This document shows, piece by piece, positions 8,742-16,911 of a stretch of 64,000 bases of DNA (the stretch's first letter is position 1; the number at the start of each line of letters is the position of its first letter). The translations under genes and the position numbers were made by a program. The stretch is from JAUCQB01 sp964586235 (GTDB lineage: Bacteria > Planctomycetota > Phycisphaerae > UBA1845 > PWPN01): NCBI GenBank assembly GCA_964586235.1, contig CAZPIO010000017.1:18258-82257 (forward strand), in the 5' to 3' direction. Below the pieces are notes generated by a model that saw nothing but the letters and a program-made list of their open reading frames with translations, had not been told where the DNA came from and did no database searches.

Positions 8742-9809
8742 ATGCAGGTACAACCCAAGTGCATGGCCACGGCGATCGGTTCGCTGCCCCATCCGTCGGC
8801 AGAGCAGGCCCTGGATGTGATTTTCGCTGCGATGCCGGAGGCCCCGATCTGGCCGCAACTGCCCAAGCTCGGCCTGCGCGAGCAGATGGAAATCCAATAC
8901 TCCGAGGGGTTCCCGCGGATCGTGATCGACGAGGCGAAGGCCCGGATGTACGTCGACACGTCCGGCGACTACTCGGAGGACCTGGCGAGATTCTACGAGG
9001 GCTACATGCAGGCCGACGAGACCGGCGACTGCTCGGCGGCGGCGATTTCGCCGGCCTTCTCGGCGGGGATTCCGGCGCTGGAGCGCAGGCTGCAATCGCT
9101 CGGCCGCAAGCTGCCGTTTGTCAAGTGCCAGACCACAGGTCCGATCTCGTTCGCGCTGACCATCGTGGACGAGAACAAGCGGGCGATCTACTACAACGAG
9201 GAATTCGTGGACACGGTGGTCAAGGGGCTGGGGATGAAGTGCTGCTGGCAGATCCAGAAGTTCAAGCCCTACGCCGAGGGGATTATCTGCTTCATCGACG
9301 AGCCGATCCTGTCGGCGTTCGGCAGCTCGACGTACGTGTCGGTGCAGCGGGAAGACGTGGTCGCGAAAATCAATGAAGTCGTCGAGGCCGTTCACCGCGA
9401 AGGGGCCCTGGCGGGGGTGCATTGCTGCGGCAACACCGACTGGTCGCTGGTGGTCGATGCCGGTGTGGACATCGTGAACTTCGATGCGTTCCAGTACGGC
9501 GAGACGGTGGCCCTGTATCCCGAGCATATGAAGCGACAGCTCGTTGAACGAGGCAACGCGCTGGCATGGGGGATCGTGCCGACCAGCGTTGCGATCCGGA
9601 ATGAATCGGCCGCCAGCCTGGTCGAGCGGTTTGAGAAGGTCACGGACCACCTGGCGAAGCAGGCGGGCATCGACAAGCAGACGATTGTCAAGCAGGCGTT
9701 CATCACGCCGTCGTGCGGGACCGGCTCGATGAGCATTGAGGACGCCGAGCGCGTGTTCAAGCTGCTGGGGGAGACAAGTGCGGCGCTGAGGGAGAAGTAC
9801 AAGCTCTGA
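8742..9809 (+). CDS. Core-MetE / UroD-like methyltransferase in the CODH/ACS operon
   Basis: This 355-residue protein has the UroD/MetE catalytic-domain fold. Candidate zinc ligands are an H-x-C in VHCCGNTDW (about residue 225), an acidic residue after IVNFDAFQYGE and a late Cys in ITPSCGTGS, the arrangement of the cobalamin-independent methionine synthase catalytic domain. The folate-binding N-terminal half of MetE is absent. Folate-independent core-MetE enzymes in some anaerobes take the methyl group from a corrinoid protein, and one in Dehalococcoides uses the corrinoid iron-sulfur protein. The location here between cooC genes and upstream of acsC suggests the same; the alternative is a MtaA-type corrinoid methyltransferase. 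The start follows GAGGAG. Confidence 0.75.
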   Translation: MQVQPKCMATAIGSLPHPSAEQALDVIFAAMPEAPIWPQLPKLGLREQMEIQYSEGFPRIVIDEAKARMYVDTSGDYSEDLARFYEGYMQADETGDCSAAAISPAFSAGIPALERRLQSLGRKLPFVKCQTTGPISFALTIVDENKRAIYYNEEFVDTVVKGLGMKCCWQIQKFKPYAEGIICFIDEPILSAFGSSTYVSVQREDVVAKINEVVEAVHREGALAGVHCCGNTDWSLVVDAGVDIVNFDAFQYGETVALYPEHMKRQLVERGNALAWGIVPTSVAIRNESAASLVERFEKVTDHLAKQAGIDKQTIVKQAFITPSCGTGSMSIEDAERVFKLLGETSAALREKYKL

Positions 9810-10050
9810 GAATGACCAATGACGAAGCCCCAATGACCAATGAATGACGAATGACGAAACCAGAATGACGAAAGAAGCCCGAAATCCGAATGACGAAACG
9901 AGAAGTCACTTTCCCCCGCGTCGTTCGTCATTCGAGCCTCGTCATTCATTCGTCCCGCCACGGCAGGCCTTCGACTCGCCACGGCGAGTCCACGACATTC
10001 GGATTTCGTCATTCGGGCTTCCTTGGTCATTGAGATTTGGTCATTGGGGT
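9810..10050. repeat. Intergenic palindromic repeat, ATGACGAA/ATGACCAA family (junction 3)
   Basis: This is the longest junction repeat. Both the ATGACGAA and the related ATGACCAA units occur on the left, and their complements TTCGTCATT and TTGGTCATTG on the right. A smaller element with two short palindromes, CGCCACGGC-type, is nested at about 9955-9995. Confidence 0.85.
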
Positions 10051-10061
10051 TTCACTGGGTA

Positions 10062-10853
10062 ATGGGCTGGACACTGGCCATCACTGGCAAAGGGGGGGTT
10101 GGCAAGACGACGCTGGCCGGGCTGGCGGTGCGCTGGCTGGTTGAGCATGGCCGTGGGCCGGTGCTGGCAGTGGATGCCGATCCGAACAGTTCGCTGGATG
10201 CCCTGCTCGGCGTACGCGTGGTGTCGCCGGTCGGCACCCTCCGAGAGGAAGTCAAGCAGCTTGCGCAGGCCACCGACCCTTCGGCAGGGGGGATGGGCAA
10301 GCAGAAGCTGCTGGAGATGAAGATTCAGCAGAGCCTGGTGGAGGCGGACAACTTCGATGTGCTGGCTATGGGGCGCCCGGAAGGGCCGGGCTGCTACTGC
10401 TACGCGAACAACGTGCTCGGTGCGGCGATTCGGCGGCTGACGGACAGCTACCCTTCGGTCGTCATCGACAACGAGGCCGGGCTCGAGAACCTGAGCCGAC
10501 GGCTGGTGCAGCGGGCGGACTGGGTGGTGTTTGTGTCGGATCCATCGGCACGGGGGCTGACCACCGCCCGACGGCTGTACGATCTGGCGGTCGAGATGAA
10601 AGTGGCCACGGGTGGGCTGGGGCTGGTCGTAAACCGTGTCCGCGACGAGGTTTGTCTTGAACGGGCCCGGCGGATTTTCGATAATACACCGGTGGTCGTC
10701 CTCGGCAGCCTGCCGGAGGATGCGGAACTGGCTGCCCGGGATGCCGAAGGGGCTCCGATCTGGACGCTGTCGGGGGGGAACCCCCTGTTGAAGGCGGCCG
10801 AGGGCGTCCTGGAGCGGCTTTGCAGAGAAATCCGAATGACGAAATCAGAATGA
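10062..10853 (+). CDS. cooC: CooC-type ATPase 2, CODH/ACS maturation
   Basis: The product has 263 residues with a deviant Walker A, GKGGVGKTT, at about residues 9-17, a DADPNSSLD switch and the CxC motif in PGCYCYANN. It differs from the first CooC in length and in the sequence around the CxC, so this is not a recent duplication. It lies immediately before cooS. The start ATG at 10062 has no clear Shine-Dalgarno sequence because the repeat abuts it. It ends in the same repeat-derived tail, RMTKSE, as the other CooC. Confidence 0.88.
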   Translation: MGWTLAITGKGGVGKTTLAGLAVRWLVEHGRGPVLAVDADPNSSLDALLGVRVVSPVGTLREEVKQLAQATDPSAGGMGKQKLLEMKIQQSLVEADNFDVLAMGRPEGPGCYCYANNVLGAAIRRLTDSYPSVVIDNEAGLENLSRRLVQRADWVVFVSDPSARGLTTARRLYDLAVEMKVATGGLGLVVNRVRDEVCLERARRIFDNTPVVVLGSLPEDAELAARDAEGAPIWTLSGGNPLLKAAEGVLERLCREIRMTKSE

Positions 10854-10940
10854 CGAATGAAGTCCGAAAGCCAAATGACGAAGAGAGACATCGTCCAGCC
10901 CTGCATGGCTGATCATTCGGGCTTCGACATTCGTCATTCC
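10828..10940. repeat. Intergenic palindromic repeat, ATGACGAA family (junction 4)
   Basis: The left arm overlaps the last codons of cooC-2. The right arm ends just before the AGGAGG that drives cooS. The repeat contains ATG codons in frame with cooS, which makes a false N-terminal extension of 32 residues possible. Confidence 0.85.
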
Positions 10941-10952
10941 GCAGGAGGACTG

Positions 10953-12917
10953 ATGCCCCCAACGCGTGCCCCTCAGGACAAAGCGATCGACCCCGCGAGC
11001 GTGGCGATGCTTGAGAAGGCCGCCGCTGACGGTGCGCTGGATGCCTTCGCGCGCGCCGACGCCCAGGGCAAGAGCTGCACGTTCGGCACCGATGGCGTCT
11101 GCTGCCGCCTGTGCCACATGGGCCCTTGCCGGATCATGTCCAAGTCGCCGCTGGGCGTGTGCGGAGCCAATGCCGACACGATCGCGGCCCGCAACCTGCT
11201 GCGCGAAGTGGCGGCCGGCGCGGCGGCACATAGCGACCACGGCCGCAGCCTGGTCTTGCTGCTCAAAGCCGTTGCCGAGGACCGCGGCGGGGACTACCAG
11301 GTCAAAGACGAGTACCGGTTGCGGACCGCAGCCCTTGAGTGGGGCCTGGATATCTCTGGCGGCGAGGGCCGAGGTCCTTTGACGCCGCACGAGATCGCTG
11401 CCCGTCTCGCCGAGGTATTCCTCGGCGAGTTCTCGCTTCAGGAAGGCAAGCTCAAGACGCTATCGCTCGCGCCGGCCCCACGGCAGGCTGTCTGGGACCG
11501 GCTCGGGCTTTCGCCACGGGGGGTCGACCCGTCGATTGTCCAGGCCATGCATCGCACGCACATGGGCGTCGACCACGACTACCGCAACCTGGTGCACGGG
11601 GCACTGAGCACCGCGCTGGCCGACGGCTGGGGCGGTTCGATGATCGCCACCACGGTCAGCGACATTCTGTTCGGCACGCCGGAGCCGGTTCGCGGCTGTG
11701 CGAACCTGGGGGTGCTCGAAGAACGCAAAGTGAACGTACTGGTACATGGGCACGAGCCGGCGCTGACCGAGATTCTTGTTGTTGCGACGCGCGACCCGGA
11801 GATCGTCGCCGAAGCCAAAGCCGTCGGGGCCGAAGGCGTCAACCTGGCGGGGATCTGCTGCACGGCCAACGAAGTGCTCATGCGGCACGGCGTGCCGGTG
11901 GCGGGCAACTTCCTGCAGCAGGAACTGGCGATCGTGACCGGTGCGGTGGAGCTGATGATCACCGATGTGCAGTGCTGTATGGCGTCGCTGCCGTCGGTGG
12001 CGGGCTGCTACCACACGAAAATCGTGACCACGAATCCGATCGCCAAGAACCTTGGTGCCGAGCACGTCGAGTTCGACGAGCACAGCGCTCTGGCCTGCGC
12101 GAAGGACATCCTGCGGAAGGCGATTGCCAACTTCGCGAATCGCGACCCGCGCAAGGTGGCGATCCCGGACGCGAAGCATCCGCTGGTGGCGGGCTTCAGC
12201 AACGAGACGATCTTCAGCATGCTCGGCGGGACGTTCCGGCGGAGCTTCCGGCCGTTGAACGACGCGATCATCACCGGCCGCATCCGCGGGATCGCCGGAA
12301 TTGTCGGCTGCACGAATGCCCGCGGGCGCGTCGACGATTACATCGTCTGCCTGACGCGCGAACTCATCAAACGGAACATCCTGGTATTGCAGACCGGCTG
12401 TGCGGCCGTTGCGTGCGGCAAGCAGGGGCTGTTGACGCCGGAAGCGGCGCTGGAGCTGGCCGGCCCGAGCCTGCGGGAGGTGTGCGAGGCGGTGGGCATC
12501 CCGCCGGTGCTGCACATGGGCTCGTGCGTGGACAACTCGCGGATTCTGATGGCGGCGACGTACGTGGTGCAGGAGGGCGGGCTGGGCAACGATCTGTCGC
12601 AACTGCCCGCGATTGGGGCGGCCCCGGAGTGGATGAGCGAGAAGGCCGTCGCGATCGCCCACTACTTCGTCGCGTCGGGGATCGACGTTGTGCTCGGCCG
12701 GCCGTTCCATACGCTGGGATCCGAGGCCCTGACGCAGTACCTGTGCGAGGGACTGCAGGAGGTCGTTGGCGCGCGGTTCCACTATATCAGCGACGTTGAC
12801 CAGGCTGTCGAGACGATCTGCGCTCACATCGAACGGAAGCGGGATGCGCTGGGGATCAACCGGAAGGCGGAACGGAAGCTGTATGACATGAAGGATAGGA
12901 GAGAGCTGAAGGTGTAA
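10953..12917 (+). CDS. cooS: Carbon monoxide dehydrogenase catalytic subunit CooS/AcsA
   Basis: The product has 654 residues, the usual CooS size. It interconverts CO2 and CO at a nickel-iron-sulfur C-cluster and supplies CO to acetyl-CoA synthase. Visible features are the N-terminal cysteines for the B and D clusters (Cys42, 50, 51, 54, 59 in CTFGTDGVCCRLCHMGPC), C-cluster His265 in VHGHEP, and later cysteine motifs: GICCTANE (302-303), DVQCCM (341-342), GCTNARG, TGCAAVACGK and MGSCVDNSR. The ATG at 10953 has AGGAGG four bases upstream. It sits between a CooC maturase and acsB, as expected for the bifunctional CODH/ACS complex. Confidence 0.96.
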   Translation: MPPTRAPQDKAIDPASVAMLEKAAADGALDAFARADAQGKSCTFGTDGVCCRLCHMGPCRIMSKSPLGVCGANADTIAARNLLREVAAGAAAHSDHGRSLVLLLKAVAEDRGGDYQVKDEYRLRTAALEWGLDISGGEGRGPLTPHEIAARLAEVFLGEFSLQEGKLKTLSLAPAPRQAVWDRLGLSPRGVDPSIVQAMHRTHMGVDHDYRNLVHGALSTALADGWGGSMIATTVSDILFGTPEPVRGCANLGVLEERKVNVLVHGHEPALTEILVVATRDPEIVAEAKAVGAEGVNLAGICCTANEVLMRHGVPVAGNFLQQELAIVTGAVELMITDVQCCMASLPSVAGCYHTKIVTTNPIAKNLGAEHVEFDEHSALACAKDILRKAIANFANRDPRKVAIPDAKHPLVAGFSNETIFSMLGGTFRRSFRPLNDAIITGRIRGIAGIVGCTNARGRVDDYIVCLTRELIKRNILVLQTGCAAVACGKQGLLTPEAALELAGPSLREVCEAVGIPPVLHMGSCVDNSRILMAATYVVQEGGLGNDLSQLPAIGAAPEWMSEKAVAIAHYFVASGIDVVLGRPFHTLGSEALTQYLCEGLQEVVGARFHYISDVDQAVETICAHIERKRDALGINRKAERKLYDMKDRRELKV

Positions 12918-13067
12918 TGACGAATGACGAAATCCGAATGACGAAAGAAGCCCGAAACCAGAATGACGAAGTCCGGACAGCCGAGCCACTGGTGGCGCCG
13001 CCATTCGTCATTTGGGCATTCGTCATTCGTCATTCTTTCGTCATTCTGGTTTCGTCATTCGGGTTTC
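12916..13067. repeat. Intergenic palindromic repeat, ATGACGAA family (junction 5)
   Basis: The left arm begins at the stop codon of cooS with TAATGACGAATGACGAAATC. The right arm has four TTCGTCATT-type units. The repeat is open in frame into acsB, so an N-terminal extension could be miscalled. Confidence 0.85.
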
Positions 13068-13082
13068 CACGGAGAGCAGCGG

Positions 13083-16000
13083 ATGTCTAAGGCGATCTGT
13101 ACTGACGCCATCATCGGGGCGAAGGAAACCGTCGCGCGGGCCCGTAGAATGCTGGCGGATGCAATCGCGGCCAAGGGCGGTGACTGCCCGGTCGGCTTCC
13201 CGGGAACGGCCTATTACCTGCCCGTCATCTACTCAATGACCGGCGAGAAGGTGGCGAAGCTCGCCGATCTGCTGCCGATACTCGACCGCTGCGATCAGCT
13301 CCTGCCCGATCCGCCGTTGGAGGAGGTGTGGCTGCCGTACCTCGGCGATGCTCTCGACGCCGGCATGGCCACGCTCTTTGCGTTCGAGACTATCGAGGCA
13401 TGCAAGACAGTCATCGGCCCGCATCCGGTGCAGGATATCTGGCTGGGAGCGGCCAACGACGTGATCATGCGCGAGCGAGGCATCGAGTTCGTGGACGGCA
13501 CGGCCCCCGGCTTCGCCGCCGTGGTCGGGGCCGCACCCGATAACGCAACGGCCGTCAAAATCGCCACTCAGCTCCAGGAAAAGAACCTCTACGTCTTCAT
13601 GGCCGGCGGAGTGAACGGCACGACATTTGCCGAGCAGCTTCACGCCGAGGGCGTCCAGCTTGGCTGGGAGACGCGGCTGGTGCCGTACGGGCGGGATGTG
13701 TCAGCCGCGATCTACGCCCTGGGTTTTGCCAGTCGCGCGGCTCTGTCCTTCGGTGGTGTGGCTCCGGGCGACTTTGTCCGTAACTTGCGATACAACAAGA
13801 ATCGCATCTTCGCCTTCGTGCTGGCCCTCGGCGAGGTGGACCGCGAGAAGTACGCCGCCGCCGCCGGGGCGATCAACTACGGTTTCCCGACCATCGCCGA
13901 CACCGATATCCCGCAGATTCTCCCCACCGGCGTCTGCACCTATGAGCACGTGGTCAGCAACGTGCCGCACGATGCAATCGTGGACCGGGCGCTGGAAGTG
14001 CGAGGCTGCAAGGTCAGGGTGGCGAAGGTGCCGATCCCGGTGCCGTACGGGCCGGCGTTTGAGGGTGAGCGGATCCGGGCTAACGACGCCCACGTCGAGT
14101 TCGGCGGTAATCGCAGCACGGCGTTCGAGTTTGTGACCATGGCGGAGATGGACCAGATCGCGGATGGACAGATCGACCTCATCGGGCCGGATATCGACGA
14201 AGAAGACACGGAGACACGGAGGGAAGAGGACACGGGGACGCGGGGACACGGGGACGCGGAGAAAGACACGAGTCCCGCGTCGCCGCGTCCCCCCGTCTCC
14301 GCTTCTCCGCGTCCTTCTTCCGGCCCCCGGGTCATGCCGCTGGCCATCTGGGTCGAGGTTGCCGGGCGGAAGATGCAGCCCGACTTCGAGCCGATCCTCG
14401 AGCGGCAGATCCACCACCTGCTCAACGGCGCGGAAGGCATCTGGCACATGGGCCAGCGCGACATCGTGTGGACGCGGGTGAGCAAGAAGGCCTTCGCCAA
14501 GGGCCTGCGCCTGCGCCACTATGGAGAGGTCCTGCACGCACAGTTGCTCGACAAGTACCCGGCGATCGTGGACAAGGTGAAAGTCACGTTGATCACCGAT
14601 CCGGCCGAGGTGCAGCGGCGAGTGGCGATCGCCCGCAAGGTCTATGTTGAGCGGAACAAGCGGCTGGCGTCGATGACTGATGAATCGGTCGACACGTTCT
14701 ACAGTTGCCTGCTGTGCCAGTCGTTTGCCCCGAACCACGTTTGCGTGATCACGCCGGAGCGGCTCGGCCTGTGTGGGGCGTACAACTGGCTGGACGGCAA
14801 GGCGGCGTATGAAATCGACGAGACGGGGCCGAACCAGCCAGTCGCCAAGGGCCATTGCCTCGACGCCGTGCAAGGCATCTGGGAAGGTGTCAACGGGTGT
14901 GTGCTCAAGAATTCGCACGGCACAGTATCCAACGTTGCGATGTACAGTATGATGCACTCACCGATGACCTCGTGTGGCTGCTTCGAGGCTATCGTCGCGT
15001 ATGTGCCCGAGTGCAACGGCGTGATGATCGTCAACCGCGAGTTCACCGGCGAGACGCCCGTCGGCATGCCCTTCAGCACGCTGGCCGGGTCCGTCGGCGG
15101 CGGGCAGCAGACGCCGGGCTTCATGGGTATCGGCAAGGCGTTCATCACCAGTCGGAAATTCCTGTCGGCGGACGGCGGCCTGCCGCGCGTGGTGTGGATG
15201 CCGGCGGAATTGAAGAAGATCATTGGGGAGGACCTGGCGGCACGGGCGGCGGAACTGGGTATGCCGGCGCTGATGGACCAGATCACCGACGAATCGATTG
15301 CCACGGAAGCTCACGCGGTGCGGACCCACATGGAGAAGGTCGGGCATCCGGCACTGAAGATGCCCGAGATGGGGGCAGCGAAAGAAGACGCGGGGACACG
15401 GAGACACGGAGACACGGGGAAAGATGAATCCCCGCATCCTCACCTTGCCCCATCTCCGCGTCCTCTTGCGGCAGACGTTCCAACTCCTCCGGCTCCGGCT
15501 ACGCCTGCGGTGCCGGCCGTGCTCGATCCTGCGGTGATGTCTGCCCTGAAAGCCGAGCTCAAGGCCGAGATCATGCGCGAGGTAGTCGGGGATATCATCG
15601 GGATTCTGCGGGAACGGTTCCCAGGCCTTCCGTGGCCAGACGGAGCGGAACTGGGCGGCCTGGGAATAGCGGACACAGAGATGCCCGCCACGGCGGGTAA
15701 ACTCCAACGCGGAGTTGTGGACAAAGCAGAGTTGCCTCGTGCCGGTGTTACCGCGTCGCCGCGTCCTTACGCCAAGGAGAAACTGGCGAAGGTCACAGCT
15801 TTCGAGTTGCCGAGAGAACGGCAGATCGAGACGATCGAACGCGTTACGCTCGGCGCGATCAAGGAGCAGGGCGGCACTCGCGGCCGGACGGTCACCGTCG
15901 GCGGGCAGAACGTGATGCCGTTCCATTTCTTCGAAGGCGCTATCCCCTCGCGGCCGGTGCTGGCCCTGGAAGTCTTTGACACCGTGAGCAAGAAGTGCTC

Positions 16001-16766
16001 GCCGGTGCTGCGCGAGGCGTGGGGTGATCTGCTCGAGCGACCCGCCGACATGGCCCGCAAGGCCGTGCAGGAGTACGGCGCCGAGATGATCTCGGTTCGC
16101 CTTGAGGGTACGCACCCGGAGAAGGGCGGCAAGAGCCCTGATGAGGCCCTGGCCCTGGTGCGAGCGGTGCTCGCTTCGGTCGACGTCCCGCTGATCGTCA
16201 CGGGGCATAATCACCTCGAGACATCGAGCGAGGTGCTCAAGAAGGTCGCCGCGGGCTGCGCCGGCGAACGGCTGCTGCTGAACTGGGTCGCGAACGAGAA
16301 CTATCGCACTGTTGCGGGGGCGGCCCTGGCCTACGGTCACTGCGTTGTCGCCCAGAGCCCGATCGATGTCAACCTGGCCAAGCAGCTCAACATCCTGCTG
16401 GCCAACATGGACCTGCCGCGCGACCGTATCGTGATGGACCCGCTGGCCGGCGCGGTCGGCTACGGTTTGGAATATGTGTACTCCGTGACCGAGCGGATCC
16501 GCACGACCGGGCTCGGCGGCGACAAAGCGCTGACTTTCCCGGTGATCGCCTGCGTCGGGCAGGAGACATGGAAGGTCAAGGAGTCCAGCGCTCCCGAGTC
16601 GGCCTTCCCCGCCTGGGGCGACCGTACGCGCCGGGCTGTGCTCTGGGAGGTGCAGACGGCCGTGCCGTTGATTCTCGCGGGCGCGGATCTGGTCGTGCTC
16701 CAGCATCCGGAGTCGCTGGCGGTCGTGCGACGGAATGTGGAACGGTTGGTGAGAAATGACCAATGA
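13083..16766 (+). CDS. acsB: Fused acetyl-CoA synthase (AcsB) and CFeSP small subunit (AcsD)
   Basis: The single 1227-residue reading frame joins two normally separate proteins. Residues 1 to about 755 are AcsB, which builds acetyl-CoA from CO, a methyl group and CoA. Its A-cluster ligands are Cys542, 545, 554, 564, 631 and 633; the spacing 3-9-10-67-2 equals that of the Moorella enzyme. Residues about 901-1227 are AcsD, the small TIM-barrel subunit of the corrinoid iron-sulfur protein. A Pro/Ala-rich linker with one helical stretch joins them. Repeat-derived, charged segments lie at residues 373-414, about 768-796 and 867-896. There is no stop or frameshift between the parts. A physical link of methyl donor and acceptor is the plain implication; AcsC is the next gene. 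Confidence 0.93.
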   Translation: MSKAICTDAIIGAKETVARARRMLADAIAAKGGDCPVGFPGTAYYLPVIYSMTGEKVAKLADLLPILDRCDQLLPDPPLEEVWLPYLGDALDAGMATLFAFETIEACKTVIGPHPVQDIWLGAANDVIMRERGIEFVDGTAPGFAAVVGAAPDNATAVKIATQLQEKNLYVFMAGGVNGTTFAEQLHAEGVQLGWETRLVPYGRDVSAAIYALGFASRAALSFGGVAPGDFVRNLRYNKNRIFAFVLALGEVDREKYAAAAGAINYGFPTIADTDIPQILPTGVCTYEHVVSNVPHDAIVDRALEVRGCKVRVAKVPIPVPYGPAFEGERIRANDAHVEFGGNRSTAFEFVTMAEMDQIADGQIDLIGPDIDEEDTETRREEDTGTRGHGDAEKDTSPASPRPPVSASPRPSSGPRVMPLAIWVEVAGRKMQPDFEPILERQIHHLLNGAEGIWHMGQRDIVWTRVSKKAFAKGLRLRHYGEVLHAQLLDKYPAIVDKVKVTLITDPAEVQRRVAIARKVYVERNKRLASMTDESVDTFYSCLLCQSFAPNHVCVITPERLGLCGAYNWLDGKAAYEIDETGPNQPVAKGHCLDAVQGIWEGVNGCVLKNSHGTVSNVAMYSMMHSPMTSCGCFEAIVAYVPECNGVMIVNREFTGETPVGMPFSTLAGSVGGGQQTPGFMGIGKAFITSRKFLSADGGLPRVVWMPAELKKIIGEDLAARAAELGMPALMDQITDESIATEAHAVRTHMEKVGHPALKMPEMGAAKEDAGTRRHGDTGKDESPHPHLAPSPRPLAADVPTPPAPATPAVPAVLDPAVMSALKAELKAEIMREVVGDIIGILRERFPGLPWPDGAELGGLGIADTEMPATAGKLQRGVVDKAELPRAGVTASPRPYAKEKLAKVTAFELPRERQIETIERVTLGAIKEQGGTRGRTVTVGGQNVMPFHFFEGAIPSRPVLALEVFDTVSKKCSPVLREAWGDLLERPADMARKAVQEYGAEMISVRLEGTHPEKGGKSPDEALALVRAVLASVDVPLIVTGHNHLETSSEVLKKVAAGCAGERLLLNWVANENYRTVAGAALAYGHCVVAQSPIDVNLAKQLNILLANMDLPRDRIVMDPLAGAVGYGLEYVYSVTERIRTTGLGGDKALTFPVIACVGQETWKVKESSAPESAFPAWGDRTRRAVLWEVQTAVPLILAGADLVVLQHPESLAVVRRNVERLVRNDQ
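14199..14322. repeat. In-frame palindromic repeat inside acsB (GACACGGAG family)
   Basis: The left arm repeats GACACGGAG and GACGCGGAG; the right arm GTCTCCGCTTCTCCGCGTCC is its rough complement. It is translated into a Thr/Arg/Glu then Pro/Ser-rich peptide (residues 373-414), just before the segment starting MPLAIWVEV. The shift of the A-cluster by 36 residues relative to Moorella agrees with this insertion. Confidence 0.8.
15384..15470. repeat. In-frame palindromic repeat in the AcsB-AcsD linker (GACACGGAG family)
   Basis: The arms GAAGACGCGGGGACACGGAG and CATCTCCGCGTCCTCTTGC are near-complementary. Encoded residues 768-796 are charged, then His/Pro-rich. Confidence 0.75.
15681..15770. repeat. 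In-frame repeat before the AcsD domain, encoding PATAGK
   Basis: The segment starts ATGCCCGCCACGGCGGGTAA, which contains the palindrome CCCGCC-AC-GGCGGG, and ends with GCGTCGCCGCGTCC. The same unit in the same reading frame recurs in acsV at 19627, so both proteins carry PATAGK-x-x-RG. Confidence 0.75.
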
Positions 16767-16892
16767 CGAAATCCCAATGACCAAGGAAGCCCGAATGTCG
16801 AAACCCGAATGACCAGACCTGACGCCGGCACATAATTGGCTTTCGTCATTGGTCATTCGTCATTGATTGGTCATTGCGGCTTGGTCATTGGG
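16754..16892. repeat. Intergenic palindromic repeat, ATGACCAA family (junction 6)
   Basis: The units are mainly AATGACCAATGACGAA on the left and TTCGTCATTGGTCATT on the right. The left arm supplies the last codons and the stop of the AcsB-AcsD frame. Confidence 0.85.
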
Positions 16893-16911
16893 TTCTTGGG
16901 GAATTAAGACC

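Noticed and set aside
10857..10952. N-terminal extension of CooS from 10857
   Set aside because: The extra 32 residues are translated repeat DNA, and AGGAGG stands directly before the ATG at 10953, which gives the normal protein length.
12963..13082. N-terminal extension of AcsB from 12963
   Set aside because: The extension is the right half of the junction-5 repeat; the AcsB-like sequence begins at 13083.
14199..14322. Frameshift or assembly error in acsB at the low-complexity segment
   Set aside because: The reading frame and the A-cluster spacing are intact on both sides, and similar segments occur in three other places.
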